From a bacterium (GTDB lineage: Bacteria > Patescibacteriota > Dojkabacteria > JAKAPS01), in the NCBI GenBank assembly GCA_021806925.1, contig JAKAPS010000009.1:1-38171 (forward strand): a stretch of DNA of 38,171 bases, written 5' to 3'. The notes under the pieces were generated by a model. It was not told the origin of the DNA and ran no database searches. It saw nothing but the letters and a program-made list of their open reading frames with translations. Position 1 is the first letter of the stretch. Every line of letters starts with the position of its first letter. Position numbers and translations under genes: made by a program. Below are positions 18,270 to 27,188 of the stretch, one piece after another.

Positions 18270-19451
18270 ATGATATTACCTCGATATATATTACCTGCAC
18301 TTGAGAATGAAATGACAATGGCAGAAAATCTTGTCATAACAGGCATGAGACAAGTGGGGAAGACCACTATGCTCAAGCATCTTTTTTCTCAGATAGATTC
18401 ACCTAATAAGATACTTCTTGATTTAGAAAATCCTTTATATAGAAAACTTTTTGAAGAAGAACACTTTGATAAAATCTGGCAAAATCTTGCAGAATTCGGT
18501 ATTCTCAAAGAGAAAAAAGCATATATATTTTTGGATGAAGTTCAAAACTTACCTAGTATTAGTCAGGTTGTAAAATATTTATCAGATCACTGGGAGGTTA
18601 AATTCGTCCTAACTGGCTCAAGTAGTTACTATCTTAAAAATATGTTTCCAGAATCAATGTCTGGTAGAAAAGTTGTCTATGAAGTATTTCCTCTTACGTT
18701 TGATGAATTTTTGGGATTCAAAGGAATTTCCCGTCAAGAGATAACATCATTTACCGATAAAGCAGAAAATAAAAATATAATTGCCTATGAAAAATACAGC
18801 GGATATTACAAAGAGTATGTAACCTACGGAGGATTCCCAAAAGTTGTCTTGCAACAAGATCCAGAGAGAAAAAGAATAATACTAAATGAAGTTTTTACTT
18901 CATATTTTGAGCATGACGTAAAACTGCTTGCTAACTTTAAAGAATTTGGGAGAATACGAGATTTAATTCTTTTACTTGCTCCTTGTATCGGACAGAAGAT
19001 TGATGTGAGTAAACTGGGGGTAATACTCGGTACTAGTAGAGAAACAGTGTATAGCTATTTAACATTTCTTGAAAAAACGTATTTTATAAAGTTATTACCA
19101 AAATATTCAAATAGCATAGATAGACAAGTTGCAGGAGGAAAAAAACTCTTCTTATGTGATAGCGGTATAGCAACAATATTAGGATCTGTTTCTGAAGGAC
19201 AACTATTGGAACAAAGCGTATTTCAAACATTACATCCACAACATGATTTAGCCTTTTTTATAACTAAAAGTGGGGGAGAAATTGATTTTGTCGTAGACAA
19301 AGAAACTGCACTTGAAGTAAAAACTAATGTAAGTAAACAAGAAATAGAGTTTTTCAAACGAAAAATGTATAAGCAATCATTCAAACATGGATATCTTGTT
19401 AGTTCAGGATTTTCTTCTGAACCAGAAGTTATAGTAACAATGAGCTTATAA
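18270..19451 (+). CDS. AAA-family ATPase with DUF4143-type C-terminal domain
   Basis: VITGMRQVGKTTMLKHLF, AYIFLDEVQNLPSISQVVKYLSD, FVLTGSSSYYLKNMFPESMSGRKVVYEVFPLTFDEFL, GGEIDFVVDKETALEVK. Confidence 0.9.
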   Translation: MILPRYILPALENEMTMAENLVITGMRQVGKTTMLKHLFSQIDSPNKILLDLENPLYRKLFEEEHFDKIWQNLAEFGILKEKKAYIFLDEVQNLPSISQVVKYLSDHWEVKFVLTGSSSYYLKNMFPESMSGRKVVYEVFPLTFDEFLGFKGISRQEITSFTDKAENKNIIAYEKYSGYYKEYVTYGGFPKVVLQQDPERKRIILNEVFTSYFEHDVKLLANFKEFGRIRDLILLLAPCIGQKIDVSKLGVILGTSRETVYSYLTFLEKTYFIKLLPKYSNSIDRQVAGGKKLFLCDSGIATILGSVSEGQLLEQSVFQTLHPQHDLAFFITKSGGEIDFVVDKETALEVKTNVSKQEIEFFKRKMYKQSFKHGYLVSSGFSSEPEVIVTMSL

Positions 19452-19607
19452 CGGATGGTATTAAGGAATTCGAAGAGTTGAAAGGTAAGAGAATAGAATT
19501 TATTCCATTAAATAATTTTTGGAAGATGATTTTAGAGTTATGTAAATTATTGTGAACTCAAACAACAAAAAGCATTTCAAAAAATAGGTAATTGAAAATT
19601 AAATTGT

Positions 19608-20201
19608 CTATATTCTACCTGAATATCCCATTACCTTATGCTGCACAACTGTATGAGCATCATTTACTTCACCATACTTAAACCATAGTTGTATTTCTTC
19701 AAGTGCCTCTTCAGGTGTTCCTGATGCGTGTATAAGATTGTAGAAGGGTCGTTTATGTGAATTAGCAAGATCAGCATTATCAAAGCTATAGTCTCCTCTT
19801 ATTGTACCAGGTGCTGCAAGTGAAGGTACAGTACTACCTACAAATTTTCTAACTAGCTTTACAGCATCTGGTCCTTCAAGTACAAATGCAAGTACAGGAC
19901 CGCTTGTAAGGTATTCTACATTCCATTTTTTTACAAGTTTGCCAATTTCAATTGGATCCTCTGTTCCAAGTCTTTCTATTGGGTCAATTCCTTTCTCCTT
20001 ATATTCAGTCAATGTTCTATTACCAACAGTTTCTAGCCATTCTTTTGAATTAGGGTAATGTTTCTCTCCCATTTCAGTTGTAGCACGTACCAACTTCATA
20101 CCGCATATTTTTAAGCCCGCTCTTTCAAATCTATGAAGTATTTCACCCATAATACCTCTAGCTACTGCATCATGTTTTAATATTACTAATGTTTTTTGCA
20201 T
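19608..20201 (-). CDS. ndk: nucleoside diphosphate kinase (extended form)
   Basis: QKTLVILKHDAVARGIMGEILHRFERAGLKI, SGPVLAFVLEGPDAVKLVRKFVGSTVP, PGTIRGDYS, NLIHASG active-site His. Confidence 0.9.
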   Translation of the reverse strand: MQKTLVILKHDAVARGIMGEILHRFERAGLKICGMKLVRATTEMGEKHYPNSKEWLETVGNRTLTEYKEKGIDPIERLGTEDPIEIGKLVKKWNVEYLTSGPVLAFVLEGPDAVKLVRKFVGSTVPSLAAPGTIRGDYSFDNADLANSHKRPFYNLIHASGTPEEALEEIQLWFKYGEVNDAHTVVQHKVMGYSGRI

Positions 20202-20215
20202 AATATATTTACTCT

Positions 20216-20797
20216 TTAAAAGAAATATTCATCTACTCTTGAGTATTCAAGAGGTTTGAAATCTTCACCAAACCACAGTGCAATTTCTTCCTGTGCTTCT
20301 TTCTCATTTCCAGACACATGAAGAAGATTCATAATGGCTCTAGACTTCATTGTACTTGATACACTTGAGTCATGAGAAAATCTTGATAGTATGGTTCCAG
20401 AATCTGCGTTAAGTGGTACTGTTGTTCCTCTTAATTTTCTTGCGACTTCAATTGCATTAAATCCTTCCCAAACAGTTAATATAACTGGTGCGCTTTTCAT
20501 ATATTCAACCAGTTTTCTGTGTACATCAATTCCTACTGAGTATTCATCAGTACCTAAGTCATGTTCAATATTTAATATCTCTAGATTCTTCAATGTCTTG
20601 CTTCCTAAACTCTTTACATATTCTTTATCATCCTGTCTATAGTGCTTGATTAATTTCTCATCAGATAAGTTTTCCATTTTACAAGCAACTAATTTTAATC
20701 CAATCTTTTCAAGTTCATCAAAGATTGTTCCAACCATACCTCTTAACAGAGTATCTGGTTTCAACATTATCAACACTTGCTGAGTTTTTACTTTCAT
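20216..20797 (-). CDS. nucleoside diphosphate kinase paralog (diverged)
   Basis: QQVLIMLKPDTLLRGMVGTIFDELEKIGLKL, APVILTVWEGFNAIEVARKLRGTTVP, SGTILSRFS, NLLHVSG. Confidence 0.85.
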   Translation of the reverse strand: MKVKTQQVLIMLKPDTLLRGMVGTIFDELEKIGLKLVACKMENLSDEKLIKHYRQDDKEYVKSLGSKTLKNLEILNIEHDLGTDEYSVGIDVHRKLVEYMKSAPVILTVWEGFNAIEVARKLRGTTVPLNADSGTILSRFSHDSSVSSTMKSRAIMNLLHVSGNEKEAQEEIALWFGEDFKPLEYSRVDEYFF

Positions 20798-20983
20798 AAA
20801 TATTTAGTATCTAACTAATTGCATAATAGCACAATGGTAGAAAAAAATAAAATAGGGGAGTGTTAGCTCAGATTATCTAATATATAATTCTACATAAATA
20901 TTGTGCATCTTAATGCATATTACTTTTTTTTACTTGTTTTGCTTCTTGGGCATTGATTGTATAACGTAAAAATAGTGTGTTAG

Positions 20984-21002
20984 CAGTTGGACTAGCCAAC
21001 TG
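20984..21002. repeat. inverted repeat
   Basis: CAGTTGG-ACTAG-CCAACTG. Confidence 0.6.
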
Positions 21003-21032
21003 TCATATTCCCTAATTTGTGTTTGTATCAAA

Positions 21033-21049
21033 AATTGAACTGTTCAATT
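21033..21049. repeat. inverted repeat upstream of tRNA-Arg
   Basis: AATTGAAC-T-GTTCAATT, perfect 8-bp arms. Confidence 0.65.
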
Positions 21050-21110
21050 AAGGCGTATAGTGTAATATTGTGATATAATGAATTAATGTATTAAATTTTG
21101 GTTGTGTTTA

Positions 21111-21185
21111 GCCCTTGTAGCTCAGTCCGGATAGAGCATCTCGGTCCTAACGAGGGGGTCACAGGTTCAAATCCTGTCAAGGGCA
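21111..21185 (+). tRNA. tRNA-Arg (anticodon CCT)
   Basis: GCCCTTG acceptor pairs with CAAGGGC; anticodon loop GTCCTAA; T-arm ACAGGTTCAAATCCTGT; no encoded CCA. Confidence 0.93.
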
Positions 21186-21242
21186 TAGATTGCTTTAATA
21201 TGTAGTATATATTGATTTATATATATTTCAGAATTTTTATTT

Positions 21243-21914
21243 ATGAAAATAAGTAAAAGACAAAAGAGAATAATTGTTAAATCATTTTTCAATTCTATTT
21301 TTATTGCTTGTCTGGTATATGTTATTTTTTCCTTTGGTCCTTTTATTAAATATGAAGTTTATTACAGATTATTTCTTCTTGAGGGTAAAAAATATGCAAT
21401 AAATTTACAAAATGGTGAAGTACATACATCATGGTTATCAAATATATTCTCATCAGATAGAACAATATATATAAAGCCAGTGAATGAAAATTTTGACATT
21501 ATAATACCTCAAATAGGATTAAATGAAAAAATAATATCAATAAATGCAAATGATCCTAATCAGGTAGTTGATGCTTTGAGAGTTGGAGTTGGAAGAGCAG
21601 AAGGAACAGCATATCCTAATCAATATGGAAATATGTATTTGTTTGCACATTCTTCAACAAGTGTATTATCAATAGACAGATATAACAGTGTGTTCACACT
21701 ACTAAGAGATTTAAATATAGGGGATAAGGTATATATATTTTATCAAGGTAAACAATATACGTACCAGATATATAAAAGGGAAATAGTATCACAAAATGAT
21801 ACGAAAGATATGACATTTAAATCACCGTTTCCCCAAATTACTCTTCAAACCTGTGATCCACCTGGATTTGATATAAACAGATTGTTGTTGTTTGCAAGGA
21901 ATATAAAATCATAA
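21243..21914 (+). CDS. sortase family protein, N-terminal membrane anchor
   Basis: MYLFAHSS (catalytic His), ITLQTCDPPGFDINRLLLFAR (TLxTC...R). Confidence 0.88.
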   Translation: MKISKRQKRIIVKSFFNSIFIACLVYVIFSFGPFIKYEVYYRLFLLEGKKYAINLQNGEVHTSWLSNIFSSDRTIYIKPVNENFDIIIPQIGLNEKIISINANDPNQVVDALRVGVGRAEGTAYPNQYGNMYLFAHSSTSVLSIDRYNSVFTLLRDLNIGDKVYIFYQGKQYTYQIYKREIVSQNDTKDMTFKSPFPQITLQTCDPPGFDINRLLLFARNIKS

Positions 21915-21928
21915 GTGTTAATAATGGA

Positions 21929-21955
21929 TTTTATTAATATTTTTTATTAATAAAA
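21929..21955 (+). terminator. AT-only hairpin after the sortase gene
   Basis: TTTTATTAATA / TATTAATAAAA, 11-bp arms with TTTTT loop. Confidence 0.35.
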
Positions 21956-22247
21956 TAAACTGTATAACTGACCTTTCGCAAAGCTTTAATATGTAATATC
22001 CTGTTTGTATTGATATATATGAACAAAGCACAAATGTTGCAAAAAATTTGTTGTTACTATATAACGTTATACGGAGTAAAAATTATATGCTATATATTAT
22101 TACAGAATGATGATATATTCTTCTTACTAGAGAAAAGTGATTAATTCAATAAAATAAGCATAATCAAAAAAAGCTTAACAGGATGTATTAAGGACATAAT
22201 TTCAAACAGTATCATGCGAAAGATCCAATATAACAAACACATCGTTT

Positions 22248-23126
22248 ATGTCAGTTGAACCTAAAATTGATATTAATGAAATTAATGATTCTGTATTAAT
22301 TTCAAGACAAATTGAACTTGATAGAGGTACAAATCTTGAAGTTTCAATCAAGCAAGTAACCTATCCTATAGGTAATGAAAGAGGAGAACCAAAAGGTGAA
22401 AGAAGGATGTTTGCAGTATGTATGGGCCCTCTTGTATATAAGCTTGTTCAAGGACCATTAAAGTTTTCTAGTGAAAAAAAGAATACACAAATAGAAAATG
22501 AATTACGTACACTAGGAGTGATAGGGCATTTACCAGGTACTGTTAGTTTATTACCTAATGCGTTTAATAAAGTTAATGAAATTTATGAATCAACTATCCC
22601 TGGAATTCCTTTATCAAACATTTTAAATGATCTTTTAACTGCATATATAAAAAGATATTTATCTGAAGATGAATTTAAAATCATATTGCACAAGATTTAT
22701 TCAGATGCAAAGAGTCTTTTGGATAATCTCCATAAATATGGTGTAAAACATTGTCATCCTCATTGTAGAAATTTTAATATTGAACCTAGTAATTGTGCGG
22801 TTGGCATTTTTGATTTCACAACAGCAGAGAAAACTGAAGGTAAAAATTTAACACTTGATGAGTATGCTTATTTGAATAGTTGGCTTAATAGCCAACTGGA
22901 CTTTATATTTGATATGTCAATTGAACAAATAGAAGATATAACTTATAGTGATGAAGAATTAGAATCAGTAATAAAAAAAATTGAACCGATTATATTAAGA
23001 TCAATGCTACATAGTCTAGGTATTAATAACGTTAGTGATTCTTATATACAGAAAATAATGGATACTATTACAGACATTATTTTAGAGTGTCCAACTATTG
23101 TATATCCAAAAGACTATACTTGCTGA
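22248..23126 (+). CDS. protein-kinase-fold-like protein with altered catalytic loop
   Basis: LHKYGVKHCHPHCRNFNIEPSNCAVGIFDFTTAE resembles HxDxxxxN...DFG with HCHPHCRN and DFT. Confidence 0.55.
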   Translation: MSVEPKIDINEINDSVLISRQIELDRGTNLEVSIKQVTYPIGNERGEPKGERRMFAVCMGPLVYKLVQGPLKFSSEKKNTQIENELRTLGVIGHLPGTVSLLPNAFNKVNEIYESTIPGIPLSNILNDLLTAYIKRYLSEDEFKIILHKIYSDAKSLLDNLHKYGVKHCHPHCRNFNIEPSNCAVGIFDFTTAEKTEGKNLTLDEYAYLNSWLNSQLDFIFDMSIEQIEDITYSDEELESVIKKIEPIILRSMLHSLGINNVSDSYIQKIMDTITDIILECPTIVYPKDYTC

Positions 23127-23155
23127 CGGAATCCAAGTCGTATTTATAGCATATT

Positions 23156-24508
23156 TTATATATTACCTATTCCAATAAACACTACGTTATTGTTTGTGTC
23201 AGAGTATATAATGCCGTCATTATTTGGGGAAAGAATATAGTTCGTAACAGATACATTGGAACTGGTAATAGGGTGTATATTACTCATGTTTATATCTGAC
23301 ATGTATATAGTTGAATTCTCTTCAAATATTATGCTCTGATCATAAGGAGAGAAATATACATTATTAAACTTTTCACTGCTTTTTGTAAGAAACATTATTC
23401 TGTTATTTTCAGGAGTATACATGTAGTAATTGTTAGAATTATCTGTGCATATTACGTAGTTGCCACCTTGTGATACATATATACAGTTATATCCGCCTAC
23501 GGTAGCATACAGACCTGATGAGTTATAAATATTTGAACTTTTCCCGTTATATATTGAATAATAGGATTTATCTGATGATATTTGTATCAGTTGATTTAAA
23601 CAGAAATCACTTGAGAAATCAGTTCCATCATTATTAATATCGTAAAGGCAGTATTTATTTGAGTTGTTTTTAGTTTCAATCAATGTTTTATAGTTCTCAG
23701 GATACACATTTAAAATAGCCTCATTTGCGTTATTTTGTGTTGATGTTTGATATAGGATTGTTTCCTTCAAGTTATACAGGTTGACACTAACAGCTTCAGT
23801 GTTATTGTACATGATCAATGTATTATCATCATTTCCCCACATTATATTGTTGAAGTCATTTATATTAGGAACAGTAGATAATTGTATAAAATTTGTCCCA
23901 TCGGAATTCAATATACTGCTATTGTTATATGAATCAGATAATAGCAATATGCGTGATTCATTAGGGGAGTATGTTAGATTTTTTACTGGTAGATTGGATG
24001 TATATATTAATGAGGTATTTTCCCCAAAATTAATATTTAAAATATTTTTGTATGTATGTGAATATATGTCTGTAACGCTCGAATTTACAGGGTCAATAGT
24101 GGTAAAAAGGAATTGATCCTTTCCAAAATATACATTTGTCTTCTTGTATGTTTGGTCAAGATAGCTAAACGTGAATTGCTTTTCGGTTAAGATAGGATCA
24201 ATTGATTTTGCACTATCAGGTGAGACCAATATATGAGTATTGTATGAGTAGTACCCTTGAAATGAAACTGTTACATTGTATTCATTAGGAATAAGGGAGA
24301 GTATAGATATAGGTGTTGTACCTTTAAATTGGTTGTTGATATAAACGTTAGCTCCAGTAGGTGAAGAGTTTATGTGAATTGCTCCAGTTTGGAAAAATGA
24401 AAATTTTTGAAAATCTATTCTGTATCCTGTTGCGAATGAAAAGATTACTACAGAAATTAAAATTACAACACATAGGTGAATTAGCGACCCAAAGAAGGAT
24501 TTTAGCAT
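23156..24508 (-). CDS. PEGA-domain protein with predicted beta-propeller-like repeats, N-terminal TM
   Basis: TGAIHINSSPTGANVYINNQFKGTTPISILSLIPNEYNVTVSFQGYYSY; repeated S/N-rich blade-like segments. Confidence 0.75.
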   Translation of the reverse strand: MLKSFFGSLIHLCVVILISVVIFSFATGYRIDFQKFSFFQTGAIHINSSPTGANVYINNQFKGTTPISILSLIPNEYNVTVSFQGYYSYNTHILVSPDSAKSIDPILTEKQFTFSYLDQTYKKTNVYFGKDQFLFTTIDPVNSSVTDIYSHTYKNILNINFGENTSLIYTSNLPVKNLTYSPNESRILLLSDSYNNSSILNSDGTNFIQLSTVPNINDFNNIMWGNDDNTLIMYNNTEAVSVNLYNLKETILYQTSTQNNANEAILNVYPENYKTLIETKNNSNKYCLYDINNDGTDFSSDFCLNQLIQISSDKSYYSIYNGKSSNIYNSSGLYATVGGYNCIYVSQGGNYVICTDNSNNYYMYTPENNRIMFLTKSSEKFNNVYFSPYDQSIIFEENSTIYMSDINMSNIHPITSSNVSVTNYILSPNNDGIIYSDTNNNVVFIGIGNI

Positions 24509-24536
24509 TTTATTTTATTCTATACCTCTTTATATT

Positions 24537-24554
24537 ATAATCAATTTTGATTAT
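24537..24554. repeat. inverted repeat overlapping the mreB-like start
   Basis: ATAATCAA-TT-TTGATTAT, 8-bp perfect arms, overlaps the -10 (24536-24541) and ATG (24553). Confidence 0.55.
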
Positions 24555-25548
24555 GAATAGAATAGGCATTGATTTTGGCACTGCAAACACAATCATTTTT
24601 AAAGAAGGTAAAGGGATTGTTCTAAATGAACCGACGGTTGTTGCTATAAGCCAGCAGGCAAACAAAATAATAGCAATTGGCAACGAGGCAAAGACTATGC
24701 TAGGAAGAACTCCAAACGGCATAATAGCAAAACGACCGCTTAAGAATGGTGCAATAGCAAGCTATAAAATAACAGAGGCTATGATGAGATATTTTCTGAC
24801 AAAATCTCTCGGTGTTACTAAATTTATAAAGCCTGATGTAATCGTTTCAGTTCCAACAGGATCTACTTCTGTAGAAAAAAGGGCAATATATGAGGCACTT
24901 TTGTCAGCAGGTGCAAGAAAGATATCCCTTGTATTTGAGCCATACCTAGCTGCATTAGGTGCAGGTATGCAAATCAATGAATCTTATGCGAATATGATAG
25001 TCAATATTGGAGGTGGTACTACAGAAATAGCTATAATTTCATTGAACGGAATAGTCGCATGGAGTTCGGAGCGTGTTGCAGGAGATGCTTTTAATGAGTA
25101 TCTGTCTCAACACTTGAAACGAAAATTTTCATTAAATGTAGGGGAGCAAATGTCGGAATATATAAAGATTCAAGTAGGAAGCGTATTGCCAATGAATAAG
25201 CCTAAAACAATTGAAGCAAGAGGAAGAGATAGTATTACTGGATTACCTAAGAATATTTTAATAAATTCTAACGATTTAATTGATGCGTGGCGTACTCCAT
25301 TAAATCAAATAGTTTCAACAATAAAGAAAGTTTTAGAAAAAACACCTCCTGAACTATCAAGTGATATTATAGATAGGGGAGTTGTACTAAGTGGCGGTAG
25401 TGCAAATATGAGAGGGTTAGACTTTTTCCTTACAAAAGCAATAGGTGTTCCATTTTTTATTGCAGAAGACCCTGTATTTTGTGTTGCTAAAGGAACTGGT
25501 ATAATAATAGAGGAAGGTTTAAATGTTGATAATATAGTTAGGATATGA
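24553..25548 (+). CDS. mreB: MreB/Mbl-like rod-shape actin homolog
   Basis: IGIDFGTANTIIFKEGKGIVLNEPTVVAIS, EAKTMLGRTP, RPLKNGAIASYKITEAMMRYF, VFEPYLAALGAG, VNIGGGTTEIAIISLNGIV. Confidence 0.92.
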   Translation: MNRIGIDFGTANTIIFKEGKGIVLNEPTVVAISQQANKIIAIGNEAKTMLGRTPNGIIAKRPLKNGAIASYKITEAMMRYFLTKSLGVTKFIKPDVIVSVPTGSTSVEKRAIYEALLSAGARKISLVFEPYLAALGAGMQINESYANMIVNIGGGTTEIAIISLNGIVAWSSERVAGDAFNEYLSQHLKRKFSLNVGEQMSEYIKIQVGSVLPMNKPKTIEARGRDSITGLPKNILINSNDLIDAWRTPLNQIVSTIKKVLEKTPPELSSDIIDRGVVLSGGSANMRGLDFFLTKAIGVPFFIAEDPVFCVAKGTGIIIEEGLNVDNIVRI

Positions 25549-26933
25549 AATTAGATTTATTTATATTAGTTTTGTCACTTATTCTTTGTATATTTTTCTT
25601 CTATAGGAAAAAATCTATATTTTTTCTTAGTATAATATTTTCAGGGATTGAAAGAATATTTGTTCCAATTGGATTTAGCCTTTCTCCTGTAGTACTTACA
25701 GCCATATCTTCTGCAGAGAGTCTAGTAGTTTCATGTGTTTCAAATAAAACAGATTGGAGTAAATACATTAAACAATTCATTCAGAATTCCAGATCATTTA
25801 TATTTCTGACATTAACTTTATTCTTTCCAGCATTTATATCTGGCGTGTTTTCATTTGAAAGAGGACTATCTATAAAATCATCATTATTCATATTCCTATA
25901 TGTTATATTCATATTTGCAAATTTATTATCACTTAAAAAATATAGAAATATTGATACAATATTTAAACTTTTAATATTTTCAACAAGTATATATTCCATA
26001 TATGGAATTATTCAGTATATAAGGTATAGGATAGGATTGTATCCTGATGTATATATTGTTAAAGTATTAAACAAAGGGTTAAGTCCACTTTCTTTTGTAA
26101 CTTCAGGAACTAAAACCAGTCTAAGGCCTAATAGCCTATTTAGTGATGTAAACACATTTGCAGGCTACCTAGCCTTATTTATTCCTATTGAAATTTATTA
26201 CATATATAGTTCAATTAAAAAGACTAAAGAGAATTTTAATGAAAAGGCTGATTATATAAGAAAAAATGTAATATATTTAATATTTTTTAGCATACTAGTT
26301 CTTATTAATTTTATATCATTAATCCTGACAGAATCTAAAAGTATTATTGGAGCTATACTATTTGGAGTAATATGGATATGTATATTCTATATTATTAAAT
26401 TTCCAGGTAATATAAAAAAATTCTTACAAATTATTGGAATAATGATTATAGCTATTGCTATTATAATATTTGCATTTAGAAAAGATGAGATGAAGTTATA
26501 TAAAAAAGATGTGTTAAACACATTCTCATATCATGCTCATGCTATGTTTATTGAAGTGTCATATTTATCCTTCTCTACTCATGCTATCACTGGAACTGGT
26601 ATAGGAACGTTCTATGACTATTATAATTCATTAGTTAAATCAGGGGAAGTTAAGAACTATGGGCAAGCGGATTATCCTCCATTGGAAGCTAGAATTTTAG
26701 CGGAGGAAGGGCTTATAGGATTTGCTGGATTTATATTGTTCATATCATTTCTTTATTATAAAATAATAAAAATAGGTGATAATTTTTTAAGCCTATTTAC
26801 AGGCTTAGGGTTGTCTTTTTTACTTGGTATGAATCTATTTCATGCTTACTTCTTCCTTTTTTTCAGCAGTGTATACATATCATTAATCCTTTATTTTCTC
26901 AGTATAAACACAAATCAAAAGGGAGTTAAGTGA
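25545..26933 (+). CDS. O-antigen ligase / Wzy-like polytopic membrane protein
   Basis: Multiple TM helices; LRPNSLFSDVNTFAGYLAL and loop GTGIGTFYDYY...PPLEARILAEEGLIGFAGFILFI. Confidence 0.75.
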   Translation: MKLDLFILVLSLILCIFFFYRKKSIFFLSIIFSGIERIFVPIGFSLSPVVLTAISSAESLVVSCVSNKTDWSKYIKQFIQNSRSFIFLTLTLFFPAFISGVFSFERGLSIKSSLFIFLYVIFIFANLLSLKKYRNIDTIFKLLIFSTSIYSIYGIIQYIRYRIGLYPDVYIVKVLNKGLSPLSFVTSGTKTSLRPNSLFSDVNTFAGYLALFIPIEIYYIYSSIKKTKENFNEKADYIRKNVIYLIFFSILVLINFISLILTESKSIIGAILFGVIWICIFYIIKFPGNIKKFLQIIGIMIIAIAIIIFAFRKDEMKLYKKDVLNTFSYHAHAMFIEVSYLSFSTHAITGTGIGTFYDYYNSLVKSGEVKNYGQADYPPLEARILAEEGLIGFAGFILFISFLYYKIIKIGDNFLSLFTGLGLSFLLGMNLFHAYFFLFFSSVYISLILYFLSINTNQKGVK

Positions 26934-27133
26934 AGTGAAGTTAAAAATGAAATAGAATAATTAAAGACTATAGATTAAAGAATGAAGAAAAAATTATAGT
27001 AGATTAGGAAACCCAATTATTATATATTTTTATTTATCCTTTTTTATTATTATTTTCTTATCTCTTTACTTTTTTATTTATTTCTTTTCCTTCCTTGTTT
27101 CTTCTATCTATTTTCATATTTCTCATGTTTTTA

Positions 27134-27154
27134 TCAACTAAGAACCTTAGTTGA
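27134..27154. promoter_or_regulatory. inverted repeat overlapping the -35 of the glycogen-synthase-like gene
   Basis: TCAACTAAG-AAC-CTTAGTTGA, 9-bp perfect arms; -35 TTGAAA at 27151-27156, -10 TATACT at 27175-27180. Confidence 0.65.
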
Positions 27155-27188
27155 AATTTAATATGCTAAAGGTATATACTACCAGGTA

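Noticed and set aside
22060-22071. TATAACGTTATA palindrome as a dif/XerCD site
   Set aside because: Too short and lacks the two 11-bp XerC/XerD arm structure.
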